From positions 62,001-126,000 of the forward strand of contig LJHW01000043.1 of NCBI GenBank assembly GCA_001295865.1: a stretch of DNA of 64,000 bases. Direction: 5' to 3'. Of the stretch, positions 55,795 through 64,000 are shown one piece after another; the stretch's first letter is position 1, and each line of letters begins with the position of its first letter. The translations under genes were made by a program, and so were the position numbers. This DNA is from a beta proteobacterium AAP65. GTDB taxonomy: Bacteria > Pseudomonadota > Gammaproteobacteria > Burkholderiales > Burkholderiaceae_C. Under the pieces are notes generated by a model. It worked only from the letters and a program-made list of their open reading frames with translations, did no database searches and was not told the origin of the DNA.

Positions 55795-56286
55795 TCAGGC
55801 TGCGGCTTGCGCAGTCTTCTTGGCCAGCTTCTTGGGCGGCGTCACAGCGGCAACGCTCTCCACCGTGCCACCGGCAGCTTCGATGGCCGCCTTGGCACCA
55901 GCGGTAGCGCCGATGCCCTTGAGGGCCACCTTGCGCGTCAGCTCGCCAGACTTGATCACCTTGACGGTCTTGATCAGCTCACGCACCATGCCGGCGGCCT
56001 TCAGCGTCAGCAGATCCACCTCGTCGGCACCCAGCTTTTCCAGGTCGGCCAGCGTGACTTCACCGTTGTACTTCAGCTGCGCAGACTTGAAACCGCGCTT
56101 CGGCAGGCGACGCTGCAGCGGCATCTGGCCGCCTTCGAAGCCGACCTTGTGATAACCACCGGCGCGCGAGCTCTGGCCCTTGTGACCACGGCCGGCAGTC
56201 TTGCCCAGGCCGGATCCGATGCCACGGCCGACGCGGCGGCGCGCCTTCTTGCTGCCCTCTGCGGGCTTGATCGTGTTGATTTGCAT
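55795..56286 (-). CDS. rplO: 50S ribosomal protein L15
   Basis: A 163-residue L15 with the Gly/Lys/Arg-rich start ([20 protein letters not shown]) and the [18 protein letters not shown] core. The ATG ending at 56286 overlaps the rpmD stop by one base; a GTG one codon upstream is ignored. The last 15 residues are an Ala/Lys-rich extension. Confidence 0.97.
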   Translation of the reverse strand: MQINTIKPAEGSKKARRRVGRGIGSGLGKTAGRGHKGQSSRAGGYHKVGFEGGQMPLQRRLPKRGFKSAQLKYNGEVTLADLEKLGADEVDLLTLKAAGMVRELIKTVKVIKSGELTRKVALKGIGATAGAKAAIEAAGGTVESVAAVTPPKKLAKKTAQAAA

Positions 56287-56477
56287 CACAGCACCAGAAC
56301 CAGGTAAGCGACCTTGTTGATCATGCCGCGCACAGCGGGCGTGTCTTCGAGGGTGCGCGTGCTGTTGACCTTACGCAGGCCCAGACCACGCACGGTATCG
56401 CGGTGCGACTGGCGCGTGCCAGCCACGCTCTTGACGAGCTTGACCGTGAGGGTCTTCTTTTCAGTCGAGTCGGACAT
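56286..56477 (-). CDS. rpmD: 50S ribosomal protein L30
   Basis: A 63-residue L30: [20 protein letters not shown] and [20 protein letters not shown] are diagnostic. It overlaps rplO by one base and follows rpsE by 14 bp, so translation is coupled. L30 is short and single-domain as usual. Confidence 0.97.
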   Translation of the reverse strand: MSDSTEKKTLTVKLVKSVAGTRQSHRDTVRGLGLRKVNSTRTLEDTPAVRGMINKVAYLVLVL

Positions 56478-56491
56478 GAGGTTCTCCTCGT

Positions 56492-57010
56492 TCAGTTGAA
56501 GAGGTCTTCAACCGACTTGCCGCGCTTGGCCGCCACTTCGGCGGGCGTCGTCGAACGCTTCAGAGCGTCCAGCGTTGCGCGGACCATGTTGTACGGGTTG
56601 CTCGAGCCCAGGCTCTTGGCGACGATGTCGGTGACACCCATCACTTCGAACACCGCGCGCATCGGGCCGCCGGCGATGATGCCGGTACCAGGGGCTGCCG
56701 GCGCCATCAGCACCTTGGCAGCACCGTGCTCACCGCGCACGTTGTGCTGGATCGAACCGTTGCGCAGGCTGACCTTGGTCATGTTGCGGCGAGCCGATTC
56801 CATGGCCTTCTGCACCGCGACCGGCACTTCCTTGGCCTTGCCCTTGCCCATGCCGATGCGGCCGTCGCCGTCGCCCACCACCGTCAGCGCAGCGAAGCTG
56901 AGCGTACGACCGCCCTTCACCACCTTGGTGACGCGGTTGACCGCGATCATCTTTTCTTTGAGCCCGTCGTCGTTCGCTTCGGTCTGCGCGCGGGGAGTGA
57001 ACTTTGCCAT
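56492..57010 (-). CDS. rpsE: 30S ribosomal protein S5
   Basis: A 172-residue S5 with [20 protein letters not shown] and [20 protein letters not shown] motifs. Order rplR-rpsE-rpmD-rplO is standard. Confidence 0.98.
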   Translation of the reverse strand: MAKFTPRAQTEANDDGLKEKMIAVNRVTKVVKGGRTLSFAALTVVGDGDGRIGMGKGKAKEVPVAVQKAMESARRNMTKVSLRNGSIQHNVRGEHGAAKVLMAPAAPGTGIIAGGPMRAVFEVMGVTDIVAKSLGSSNPYNMVRATLDALKRSTTPAEVAAKRGKSVEDLFN

Positions 57011-57034
57011 TTCGGTATTCCTGTGCTGCGCGGC

Positions 57035-57397
57035 TTAGAACTGCAGACCGGCTTCGCGAGCCGCGTCTGCCAGCGCCTTGACGCGGCCGTGATAGGCGAA
57101 ACCCGAGCGGTCGAAAGCGACCTTCTCGATGCCGGCGGCCTTGGCCTTCTCGGCGATGCGCTTGCCCACCAGCGTGGCGGCCGACACATTGCCGCCGTTG
57201 CCGCCGATTTGCTCGCGGACTTCCTTTTCGGCCGTCGACGCGCTGGCCAGCACCTGAGCGCCATCGCCGGAGACGATGCTCGCGTAGATGTGCAGGTTGG
57301 AGCGGTGCACTGCCAGACGCACAGCCCCCTGCAGCGCGATGCGCGCACGGGTCTGGCGCGAACGGCGCAGGCGTTGTTCCTTTTTGGTCATGCTCAT
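57035..57397 (-). CDS. rplR: 50S ribosomal protein L18
   Basis: A 120-residue L18 ([20 protein letters not shown] at the start; [20 protein letters not shown] near the end), binding 5S rRNA with L5. It follows rplF by 11 bp. Length and order are normal. Confidence 0.98.
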   Translation of the reverse strand: MSMTKKEQRLRRSRQTRARIALQGAVRLAVHRSNLHIYASIVSGDGAQVLASASTAEKEVREQIGGNGGNVSAATLVGKRIAEKAKAAGIEKVAFDRSGFAYHGRVKALADAAREAGLQF

Positions 57398-57408
57398 GGC
57401 TGCGCTCC

Positions 57409-57942
57409 TTACTTCTTCTTCGTCTCTTTCAACACCACGCGTTCGCCCACGTAGCGGATGCCCTTGCCCTTGTAAGGCTCAGGAGGACGGAAGGCACGCA
57501 CCTCGGCGGCCAGCTGACCCACCACCTGGCGGTCTGCGCCGGTGATGACGATTTCGGTCTGCGTCGGCGTGGTGACCTTGATGCCCTCGGGCATGTCTTT
57601 CACCACAGGGTGCGAAAAACCGATCTGCAGATTGAGCTTTTGACCGGCGGCCTGGGCACGGAAGCCCACGCCCACCAGGCTGAGCTTCTTCTCGAAGCCC
57701 TTGCTGACGCCACCGACCATGTTGGCCACCAGCGCGCGCATCGTGCCGCTCATCGCGTCGGCTGCAGCGCTGTCGTTGGCAGGCGTGAAGGTCAGCACAC
57801 CAGCGTTGTTCTGCACCGTAACCAGGGGGTTGGCGGCGCGCACCAACGTGCCGTTGCTGCCCTTGACGGTGATCTTCTCTGCCGTGATGGCCACATCCAC
57901 GCCTTGCGGGACGGCCACGGGCATCTTTCCTACGCGGGACAT
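57409..57942 (-). CDS. rplF: 50S ribosomal protein L6
   Basis: A 177-residue L6. The ATG ending at 57942 ([17 protein letters not shown]) was chosen over the open extension to 57990 because this is the conserved start. The C-terminal [18 protein letters not shown] is diagnostic. It lies 13 bp after rpsH. Confidence 0.98.
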   Translation of the reverse strand: MSRVGKMPVAVPQGVDVAITAEKITVKGSNGTLVRAANPLVTVQNNAGVLTFTPANDSAAADAMSGTMRALVANMVGGVSKGFEKKLSLVGVGFRAQAAGQKLNLQIGFSHPVVKDMPEGIKVTTPTQTEIVITGADRQVVGQLAAEVRAFRPPEPYKGKGIRYVGERVVLKETKKK

Positions 57943-57955
57943 TGTTCTGCTCCCC

Positions 57956-58351
57956 TTAAGCGACGTAGCAAAGCACTTCGCCACCGACACCGGTCTGGCG
58001 CGCCTTGCGGTCGGTCATCACACCCTTGGGCGTGGTGACGATGGCCACACCGAGACCGTTCATGACTTGCGGAATCGCGTCACGGCCCTTGTAGATGCGC
58101 AGGCCAGGCCGGCTGACGCGCTCGATGCGCTCGATGACCGGCTTGCCGGCGTAGTACTTCAGCGCGATTTCGAGTTCGGGCTTGCCGGTCTCGTCGTGCA
58201 CTGCGTAGCCGTCGATGTAACCCTCGTCCTTCAGCACTTGCGCGATTGCGACCTTCAACTTGGAAGACGGCATCTTGACGGCCGACTTGTCGACAGCCTG
58301 CGCATTGCGAATGCGGGTCAGCATGTCGGCGATGGGATCACTCATGCTCAT
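57956..58351 (-). CDS. rpsH: 30S ribosomal protein S8
   Basis: A 131-residue S8 ([20 protein letters not shown]) with the C-terminal [15 protein letters not shown]. In Escherichia coli S8 represses the spc operon by binding the rplE leader. It lies 27 bp after rpsN. Confidence 0.98.
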   Translation of the reverse strand: MSMSDPIADMLTRIRNAQAVDKSAVKMPSSKLKVAIAQVLKDEGYIDGYAVHDETGKPELEIALKYYAGKPVIERIERVSRPGLRIYKGRDAIPQVMNGLGVAIVTTPKGVMTDRKARQTGVGGEVLCYVA

Positions 58352-58378
58352 GAAATTGCTCCTGATCTTCTCGCCGGA

Positions 58379-58684
58379 TTACCAGCTGGCCTTGACCACG
58401 CCGGGAATGTCACCCTTGAAGGCGAGCTCACGGATCTTGTTGCGCGCCAGGCCGAACATGCGGAACGTGCCACGGGCGCGGCCGGTCAACGCGCAACGAT
58501 TGCGCAGGCGCGTCGGGTTGGCATTGCGGGGCAGCTGCTGCAGTTGCAGACGCGCGGCGTAGCGCTCTTCATCGCTGAGCTTGGCGTCGTTGGACGTGCT
58601 CTTCAGCTCAGCGTACTTCTTCGCGTACTTGGCAACCAGCTTTTCGCGCTTTTCTTCGCGCTGCTTGACGGAAAGTTTGGCCAT
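58379..58684 (-). CDS. rpsN: 30S ribosomal protein S14
   Basis: A 101-residue S14 of the zinc-free type: the only cysteine is in [11 protein letters not shown], so the CxxC pairs of the short form are absent. The ATG ending at 58684 gives the standard [14 protein letters not shown] start. It follows rplE by 11 bp. Confidence 0.98.
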   Translation of the reverse strand: MAKLSVKQREEKREKLVAKYAKKYAELKSTSNDAKLSDEERYAARLQLQQLPRNANPTRLRNRCALTGRARGTFRMFGLARNKIRELAFKGDIPGVVKASW

Positions 58685-58695
58685 GTTGGTTGCCT

Positions 58696-59295
58696 TCAGT
58701 TCTTGAACGGGAACTTGAACGCCGCGAGCAGCGCCTTGCACTCGTCGTCGGTCTTTGCACTGGTCGTGATGCTGATGTTCATGCCACGGATCGCGTCGAT
58801 CTTGTCGTACTCGATCTCGGGGAAGATGATCTGTTCCTTCACGCCAATGTTGTAGTTGCCGCGACCATCGAAGCTGCGGCCGCTGATACCCCGGAAGTCA
58901 CGCACGCGCGGCAGGGCCACGGTAACGAAACGGTCCAGGAATTCGTACATGCGCACACCGCGCAGCGTGACCATGGCACCGATGGCCTGGCCTTCGCGGA
59001 TCTTGAAGCCGGCGATCGGCTTCTTGCTCTTGGTGACCACGGGCTTCTGGCCGGCGATCTTGGTCAGGTCGCCGACGGCGCTGTCCATGACCTTCTTGTC
59101 GCTCACAGCCTCGCTCACACCCATGTTCAGCGTGATCTTCTGCAGGCGCGGGACCTGCATGATGGAGGTGTACCCGAACTTGGCGATCAGCTCAGGGACG
59201 ATCTTCTCGCGATAGATGCCCTGCAGACGCGCTTGCGCAACTGCACCTTGGTTCGCGGGGCCCGGCTGGGCCGTCGATGCTTGTTTCTTTGCCAT
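58696..59295 (-). CDS. rplE: 50S ribosomal protein L5
   Basis: A 199-residue L5, about 20 residues longer than the usual 179: [19 protein letters not shown] precedes the ordinary start [20 protein letters not shown]. The rest is standard ([20 protein letters not shown] at the end). The Ala/Gln/Pro-rich extension is in frame with a proper start codon; an internal start is not obvious. Confidence 0.96.
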   Translation of the reverse strand: MAKKQASTAQPGPANQGAVAQARLQGIYREKIVPELIAKFGYTSIMQVPRLQKITLNMGVSEAVSDKKVMDSAVGDLTKIAGQKPVVTKSKKPIAGFKIREGQAIGAMVTLRGVRMYEFLDRFVTVALPRVRDFRGISGRSFDGRGNYNIGVKEQIIFPEIEYDKIDAIRGMNISITTSAKTDDECKALLAAFKFPFKN

Positions 59296-59309
59296 GACGT
59301 TCTTTCCGT

Positions 59310-59627
59310 TCAGGCCTTGATCTCGTCGCCCGAAGACTTGAAGACGCGAACCTTCTTGCCATCGGCCTGCAGCTTGATGCCCACGCGATCAGCCTTGCCG
59401 GTGGCGGCATTGAAGATGGCGACGTTCGACTGGTGGATGGGCATGGTCTTGTCGACCACACCACCCGTCGTGCCCTTCAGAGGGTTCGGCTTGACGTGCT
59501 TCTTGGCAACGTTCACGCCTTCAACGACGATGTGGTCGGCATCGACGCGCTGCGTCACGGTGCCGCGCTTGCCCTTGTCGCGGCCGGTGGTCACGATGAC
59601 CTGGTCGCCTTTGCGAATCTTGTTCAT
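59310..59627 (-). CDS. rplX: 50S ribosomal protein L24
   Basis: A 105-residue L24 beginning [20 protein letters not shown], the KOW domain, with [20 protein letters not shown] in the middle. It follows rplN by 24 bp. Length is normal for the family in betaproteobacteria. Confidence 0.98.
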   Translation of the reverse strand: MNKIRKGDQVIVTTGRDKGKRGTVTQRVDADHIVVEGVNVAKKHVKPNPLKGTTGGVVDKTMPIHQSNVAIFNAATGKADRVGIKLQADGKKVRVFKSSGDEIKA

Positions 59628-59651
59628 GGTCGGGTCCTAACGAAGCGGCGC

Positions 59652-60020
<369 letters not shown>

Positions 60021-60151
60021 TGTGTCTCCCCAACTTGCCCCGTCGCAGCGAAGCTGCATCGGTCAGTCTTGGGCCCTTGGATGGGTTGAACTGCTTCGCA
60101 CCAGAGTCGCCCGCCAGGGGCAGCTGCACAGCGCGAGCAGCGAAGCATTCG

Positions 60152-60181
60152 AGTATGGCACAGCTTATTTGCCGCAGTCAA
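60152..60181 (-). promoter_or_regulatory. candidate sigma-70 promoter of the spc operon
   Basis: On the minus strand TTGACT (60181-60176) and CATACT (60157-60152) are separated by 18 bases, five and four of six matches to the consensus hexamers. It lies between the peroxiredoxin stop and rplN, with a leader of about 125 bases. The S10 part upstream ends in a terminator, so a promoter is needed here unless peroxiredoxin transcription reads through. Confidence 0.55.
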
Positions 60182-60200
60182 GCGGCTGCTGCGCAGTTTT

Positions 60201-60716
60201 TCAGGCGAGCAAGGCCTTGGCTTGCGAGAGCATGGTGGCCGCGTCACTCACCTCGAACTTGCCAGGGGCTTCGACATTGAGCGACTTCACTTCGCCGTTT
60301 ACCACGAGCATGGAGTAGCGGTTCGAGCGCAGGCCCATGCCACGCGCGGTGAGGTCGAGCGTCAAACCGGTGGCCTTGGTGAACTCGGCACTGCCGTCGG
60401 CCATCATGCGCACCTTGCCAGCGGTCTTCTGATCGCGGCCCCAGGCACCCATGACGAATGCGTCGTTGACCGACACGCACCAAATCTCATCAACACCCGC
60501 CGCCTTCAACGCGTCGGCGTGCTCGACATAACCAGGCACATGCTTGGCCGAACAGGTTGGCGTGTAGGCACCGGGCAGCGCGAAGATGGCGATCTTCTTG
60601 CCGGCGGTGATCTGGGCCACGTCAAAGCTGTTGGGGCCCAGGGAGCAACCGTTGCCCTCGACCTCGATGAATTCGTTCAGCGTGCCCGCGGGCAGCTGGT
60701 CTCCGACCTTCAGCAT
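60201..60716 (-). CDS. Prx5-type peroxiredoxin
   Basis: A 171-residue redoxin-family peroxiredoxin. The peroxidatic Cys55 is in PGAYTPTCSAKHVPGYV, the signature of the Prx5 subfamily; a second Cys80 in DEIWCVSVNDAFVMGAW could act as the resolving residue or be unpaired. The start MLKVGDQLPAGTLNE has AGGAGA eight bases upstream, so the upstream open frame was not used. It removes hydroperoxides using thiol donors. It is inserted between rpsQ and rplN, genes normally adjacent, but in the same direction. It may be expressed on its own or carried into the spc transcript. Confidence 0.93.
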   Translation of the reverse strand: MLKVGDQLPAGTLNEFIEVEGNGCSLGPNSFDVAQITAGKKIAIFALPGAYTPTCSAKHVPGYVEHADALKAAGVDEIWCVSVNDAFVMGAWGRDQKTAGKVRMMADGSAEFTKATGLTLDLTARGMGLRSNRYSMLVVNGEVKSLNVEAPGKFEVSDAATMLSQAKALLA

Positions 60717-60782
60717 GTGTGTTCTCCTGGCGGGATAAAGCAAACGACCGGACCTGGCATCACCAGCATCCGGCCGCTCGGC

Positions 60783-60804
60783 AAAAAGGCAGCCGAAGCC
60801 GCCT
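60783..60804 (-). terminator. intrinsic terminator after rpsQ
   Basis: On the minus strand a 7-bp stem AGGCGGC/GCTGCCT (one G-U pair) closes a TTCG tetraloop, followed immediately by TTTT(T). It lies ten bases after the rpsQ stop and would end the S10-operon transcript before the peroxiredoxin gene. Confidence 0.75.
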
Positions 60805-60813
60805 CACGGTGTG

Positions 60814-61098
60814 TCAGACCAGCTTGGCCTTTTCAAGCAGCTTGGTCACGACCCACGACTTGGTCTTGCTGATCGGACGGCCTTCGGCGATCTCGACCAG
60901 GTCACCCATCTTGTATTCGCCCTTTTCGTCGTGCGCGTGGTACTTGCGCGACTTGGCGACGATCTTGCCGTAGAGCTCGTGCGCGGTGCGGCGCTCGACC
61001 AGCACCGTGACGGTCTTGGCGCGCTTGTCGCTGACGATGCGGCCAACCAGCGTGCGGGTGTTCTTCACCGGCGCGGCAGCGGTTTGTGCTTCGCTCAT
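60814..61098 (-). CDS. rpsQ: 30S ribosomal protein S17
   Basis: A 94-residue S17 ([38 protein letters not shown]). It overlaps rpmC by four bases and ends the S10 part, with a terminator just after its stop. Length is normal. Confidence 0.98.
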   Translation of the reverse strand: MSEAQTAAAPVKNTRTLVGRIVSDKRAKTVTVLVERRTAHELYGKIVAKSRKYHAHDEKGEYKMGDLVEIAEGRPISKTKSWVVTKLLEKAKLV

Positions 61099-61295
61099 TT
61101 CGCAGCCCTCTTCTTTTCCGCGATGATGGTCTTCACGCGAGCGATTTCACGCTTCGTGTTGCCCAGTTGCGTGTGGTTGGTCAGCTGCTGGGTCGCCTTC
61201 TGCATGCGCAGGCCGAAATGGGCCTTCAGCAGGTCAGAGACTTCCTTTTCCAGCGCCGCCACGTCTTTGGCACGCAGTTCAGATGTCTTGCTCAT
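61095..61295 (-). CDS. rpmC: 50S ribosomal protein L29
   Basis: A 66-residue L29 ([20 protein letters not shown]), coiled-coil-like, with the typical basic end. It overlaps rpsQ by four bases and follows rplP by 12 bp. No unusual residues. Confidence 0.98.
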   Translation of the reverse strand: MSKTSELRAKDVAALEKEVSDLLKAHFGLRMQKATQQLTNHTQLGNTKREIARVKTIIAEKKRAAK

Positions 61296-61307
61296 GGTTG
61301 CTCCTGG

Positions 61308-61724
61308 TCAGGTACCGACCTGGCGGGCCACGAAAGTGCAACGCAGCGGCAGCTTGGCCGAAGCCAGCTGGAACGCCTCACGTGCCAATTGCTCGGGCAC
61401 GCCGTTGATTTCGTAAAGCACCTTGCCCGGCTGGATCTCGGCCACGTAGTACTCGGGGTTGCCCTTGCCGTTACCCATGCGCACTTCGGCCGGCTTCTGC
61501 GAAATCGGCTTGTCGGGGAAGATGCGGATGAAGATGCGGCCACCGCGCTTGATGTGGCGGCTGATGGCACGGCGGGCGGCTTCGATCTGGCGGGCCGTGA
61601 TGCGGCCGCGCTCGGTGGCCTTGAGGCCGAAGTCGCCGAACGACACAGCGGCGCCACGGGTGGCGACGCCGGTGTTGCGGCCCTTGTGTTCCTTGCGGAA
61701 CTTGCGACGTGCGGGTTGCAGCAT
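61308..61724 (-). CDS. rplP: 50S ribosomal protein L16
   Basis: A 138-residue L16 ([40 protein letters not shown]). Order rpsC-rplP-rpmC is standard; it begins two bases after the rpsC stop. Confidence 0.98.
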   Translation of the reverse strand: MLQPARRKFRKEHKGRNTGVATRGAAVSFGDFGLKATERGRITARQIEAARRAISRHIKRGGRIFIRIFPDKPISQKPAEVRMGNGKGNPEYYVAEIQPGKVLYEINGVPEQLAREAFQLASAKLPLRCTFVARQVGT

Positions 61725-61726
61725 CG

Positions 61727-62617
61727 TTATTCTCCTTTGGTCTCGCCAGCGGCCGGCGTGGCCGGCGCAGCGCGGCGGACGCGCTTGACGGCCGGGCCCT
61801 TGGGGCCGTCGGCGGCGGGTGATGCCGGCGCGGCGGCCGTCGTCACTTCGCCACGGGGCGCGGGCGCACGGTCACCACCAGGACGGCCACGGCCACCCGG
61901 GGCACCCGGACGGTCGCCAGGGCGCGGACCACGGCGGTCACGGCGCTCGTTGTCACCTTCGGTCTTCGCCAGCTGCGGCGCTTCGCCGTTGGCCAGGCGA
62001 TCACCGCGGTACACCCACACCTTCACGCCGATGACGCCGTAGGTCGTCTTGGCTTCGCTGAAGCCGTAGTCGATGTCGGCCTTCAGGGTGTGGAGGGGCA
62101 CGCGACCTTCGCGGTACCACTCGCAACGCGCGATTTCGATGCCGTTCAGGCGGCCCGAGCTCATGATCTTGATGCCCAGGGCACCCAGACGCATGGCGTT
62201 CTGCATCGCGCGCTTCATGGCGCGGCGGAACATGATGCGCTTTTCGAGCTGCTGCGTGATGCTGTCGGCGATCAGCTGTGCATCGACTTCCGGCTTGCGG
62301 ATTTCTTCGATGTTCACGGCCACCGGCACGCCCAGGCGGCGGCCCAGTTCGGCCTTCAGGTTCTCGATGTCCTCGCCCTTCTTGCCGATCACCACGCCCG
62401 GACGTGCCGAGAAGATGGTGATACGGGCGTTCTTGGCGGGGCGCTCGATCAGGATGCGCGACACAGCCGCGCTCTTGAGCTTGGCCTTGAGGTACTCACG
62501 CACCTTCAGGTCTTCGGCCAGCATCGTGGCGAAGTTGCCCTTGGTCGCGAACCAGCGGCTCTGCCAGGCGCGTGTGACGGCGAGGCGGAAGCCGGTCGGA
62601 TGGATTTTTTGTCCCAT
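61727..62617 (-). CDS. rpsC: 30S ribosomal protein S3 with C-terminal extension
   Basis: A 296-residue S3. Residues 1-210 are the normal KH and C-terminal domains ([40 protein letters not shown]). The last 80 residues are a Gly/Pro/Arg-rich then Ala/Pro-rich low-complexity tail absent from Escherichia coli S3 (233 residues). Long S3 tails occur in Burkholderiales. It follows rplV by 15 bp. Confidence 0.97.
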   Translation of the reverse strand: MGQKIHPTGFRLAVTRAWQSRWFATKGNFATMLAEDLKVREYLKAKLKSAAVSRILIERPAKNARITIFSARPGVVIGKKGEDIENLKAELGRRLGVPVAVNIEEIRKPEVDAQLIADSITQQLEKRIMFRRAMKRAMQNAMRLGALGIKIMSSGRLNGIEIARCEWYREGRVPLHTLKADIDYGFSEAKTTYGVIGVKVWVYRGDRLANGEAPQLAKTEGDNERRDRRGPRPGDRPGAPGGRGRPGGDRAPAPRGEVTTAAAPASPAADGPKGPAVKRVRRAAPATPAAGETKGE

Positions 62618-62632
62618 GTTCTTTCCAGTGCC

Positions 62633-62962
62633 TCAGTTGCCGACCGTCACATAGATGTGACAGGTGCCCTTGCTGATGCGTGCACCGCGGCCCTTGGCGC
62701 GAGCCGAGAAGCGCTTGAGCACGGCACCCTGCTCGACGTAGATCGACTTGATCTTCAGTTCGTCGATGTCAGCGCCGTCGTTGTGCTCAGCGTTGGCCAC
62801 AGCCGAATCGACGACCTTCTTGATGATGCCGGCGGCCTTCTTCTGCGTGAAGCTGAGGATGTTGACGGCCTGGGCCACGGTCTTGCCGCGGATCATGTCG
62901 GCCACCAGACGACCCTTGTCGGACGACAGGCGCACACCACGGGCGATAGCTTTGGTTTCCAT
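62633..62962 (-). CDS. rplV: 50S ribosomal protein L22
   Basis: A 109-residue L22 ([40 protein letters not shown]) whose hairpin lines the exit tunnel. It follows rpsS by 12 bp. Length and order are normal. Confidence 0.98.
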   Translation of the reverse strand: METKAIARGVRLSSDKGRLVADMIRGKTVAQAVNILSFTQKKAAGIIKKVVDSAVANAEHNDGADIDELKIKSIYVEQGAVLKRFSARAKGRGARISKGTCHIYVTVGN

Positions 62963-62974
62963 AGCGTCGGCTCC

Positions 62975-63250
62975 TTAGCGCTTGGCTTTCTTGTCCGCGG
63001 GGTGACCCTTGAACAAGCGCGTGAGTGCAAATTCGCCGAGCTTGTGGCCGACCATCTGGTCGGTCACGTATACGGGCACGTGCTGCTTGCCGTTGTGCAC
63101 GGCCACCGTCAAGCCGATGAACTCGGGCAGGATGGTGCTGCGGCGTGACCAGGTCTTGATCGGCTTCTTGTCCTTGATGGCGGCGGCCTTCTCGACCTTG
63201 GCCAGCAAGTGGTGGTCCACGAAGGGACCCTTCTTGAGTGAACGGGTCAT
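62975..63250 (-). CDS. rpsS: 30S ribosomal protein S19
   Basis: A 91-residue S19 ([20 protein letters not shown]), the usual start and length. It follows rplB by 11 bp. No unusual features. Confidence 0.98.
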   Translation of the reverse strand: MTRSLKKGPFVDHHLLAKVEKAAAIKDKKPIKTWSRRSTILPEFIGLTVAVHNGKQHVPVYVTDQMVGHKLGEFALTRLFKGHPADKKAKR

Positions 63251-63261
63251 GTTCTACGACC

Positions 63262-64000
63262 TCACTTCTTGCGACGCGAGACGATCATCGTCTGCGTGCG
63301 CTTGTTGTTGCGAGTGCGGTAGCCCTTGGTGAGGGTGTTCCACGGCGACACCTGCGGCTGACCTTCACCCGTCTTGCCTTCGCCACCGCCGTGCGGGTGG
63401 TCGACCGGGTTCATCGCGGTACCACGCACGGTCGGGCGGATGCCCTTCCAGCGGATGGCGCCTGCCTTGCCGTACTGGCGCAGGCTGTGCTCTTCGTTCG
63501 ACACTTCGCCGATGGTGGCGCGGCAGTCGATGTGGATCTTGCGAACCTCACCCGAACGCAGACGCAGCTGGGCGTAGATGCCTTCGCGGGCCATCAGCGT
63601 GACGCTGGTACCCGCCGAACGCGCGATCTGAGCACCCTTGCCCGGCAGCATTTCCACGCAGTGGATGATGGAACCCACAGGAATGTTGCGGATGGGCAGC
63701 GTGTTGCCGGCCTTGATCGGCGCCTCGGGGCCACTGAACAGCGTGGCGCCCGCATCAACACCACGCGGGGCGATGATGTAGCGGCGCTCGCCGTCGGCGT
63801 AGCACAGCAGCGCGATGTGGGCGGTGCGGTTCGGGTCGTATTCGATACGTTCGACCTTCGCCGGGATGCCGTCCTTGTTGCGCACGAAGTCGACCACACG
63901 GTAGTGGTGCTTGTGACCACCGCCCTTGTGGCGCATCGTGATGTGGCCGTTGTTGTTGCGGCCGGACTTCTGCTTCTGCGGCTCGAGCAGCGAAGCTTCC
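63262..64000 (-). CDS. rplB: 50S ribosomal protein L2 (5' partial)
   Basis: The C-terminal part of L2: the peptidyl-transferase-centre segment [19 protein letters not shown] is present, with [20 protein letters not shown] at the N-terminal side. The frame stays open to the right edge, so the first roughly 25-30 residues lie outside. The internal ATG ending at 63936 is not the true start. It belongs to the S10 operon. Confidence 0.97.
   Translation of the reverse strand, partial: EASLLEPQKQKSGRNNNGHITMRHKGGGHKHHYRVVDFVRNKDGIPAKVERIEYDPNRTAHIALLCYADGERRYIIAPRGVDAGATLFSGPEAPIKAGNTLPIRNIPVGSIIHCVEMLPGKGAQIARSAGTSVTLMAREGIYAQLRLRSGEVRKIHIDCRATIGEVSNEEHSLRQYGKAGAIRWKGIRPTVRGTAMNPVDHPHGGGEGKTGEGQPQVSPWNTLTKGYRTRNNKRTQTMIVSRRKK

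Overview
The window is GC-rich (about two thirds G+C or more over most of its length) and looks like the chromosome of a betaproteobacterium of the order Burkholderiales (Rubrivivax/Leptothrix/Ideonella type). This rests on the complete exosortase A (XrtA)/PEP-CTERM exopolysaccharide locus, the PrsK/PrsR/PrsT regulatory set, and the protein sequences and order of the S10-spc-alpha ribosomal genes. Species cannot be fixed from sequence alone.

Region 1 (1-2739, + strand): three overlapping genes, the two XrtA-associated alpha/beta hydrolases (the first cut by the left edge) and a GNAT/CelD-type acyltransferase. Region 2 (2766-5728): a methyltransferase, an acyltransferase-3 membrane protein on the opposite strand and an FkbM methyltransferase of lower G+C. 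Region 3 (4973-35929, - strand): about 25 tightly packed, often overlapping genes read leftward. In order of transcription they are the Wza-like export lipoprotein, chain-length regulator, tyrosine autokinase, outer-membrane barrel, ATPase, polysaccharide deacetylase, FemAB-like protein, PEP-CTERM glycosyltransferase, XrtA-EpsI fusion, nucleotide-sugar dehydrogenase, XrtA-associated amidotransferase, several GT4 enzymes, a small membrane protein, the O-glycosylation ligase, a deacetylase-GT4 fusion, a large Tat lipoprotein of unknown function, further glycosyltransferases, a Wzx-type flippase, two GT2 enzymes, a GT4 and the FkbM methyltransferase.

Region 4 (35930-48960): a 570-bp divergent regulatory region, then rightward genes: one PEP-CTERM substrate protein, the initiating sugar transferase, PrsK, PrsR, two tandem PrsT-type TPR lipoproteins and a trypsin-like secreted protease. 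I see a strong sigma-54 promoter before the PEP-CTERM gene and a good one before the export operon, fitting the sigma-54 activator PrsR encoded in the same locus. The whole locus can be read as one programme: make a lipid-linked polysaccharide (sugar transferase, GTs, dehydrogenase, amidotransferase), flip and polymerise or ligate it, export it, and process PEP-CTERM proteins at the membrane with XrtA.

Region 5 (48977-50631, - strand): a UDP-glucuronate 4-epimerase-like enzyme, probably a sugar-precursor gene, and a RutE-type nitroreductase. Region 6 (50684-64000, - strand): the ribosomal gene cluster from rplB (cut by the right edge) to rplQ, ending in an initiator tRNA gene followed by an intrinsic terminator. 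A peroxiredoxin gene sits between the S10 part (which ends in its own terminator) and the spc part (which has its own sigma-70-like promoter). I saw no CRISPR array, insertion sequence, prophage or rRNA gene.
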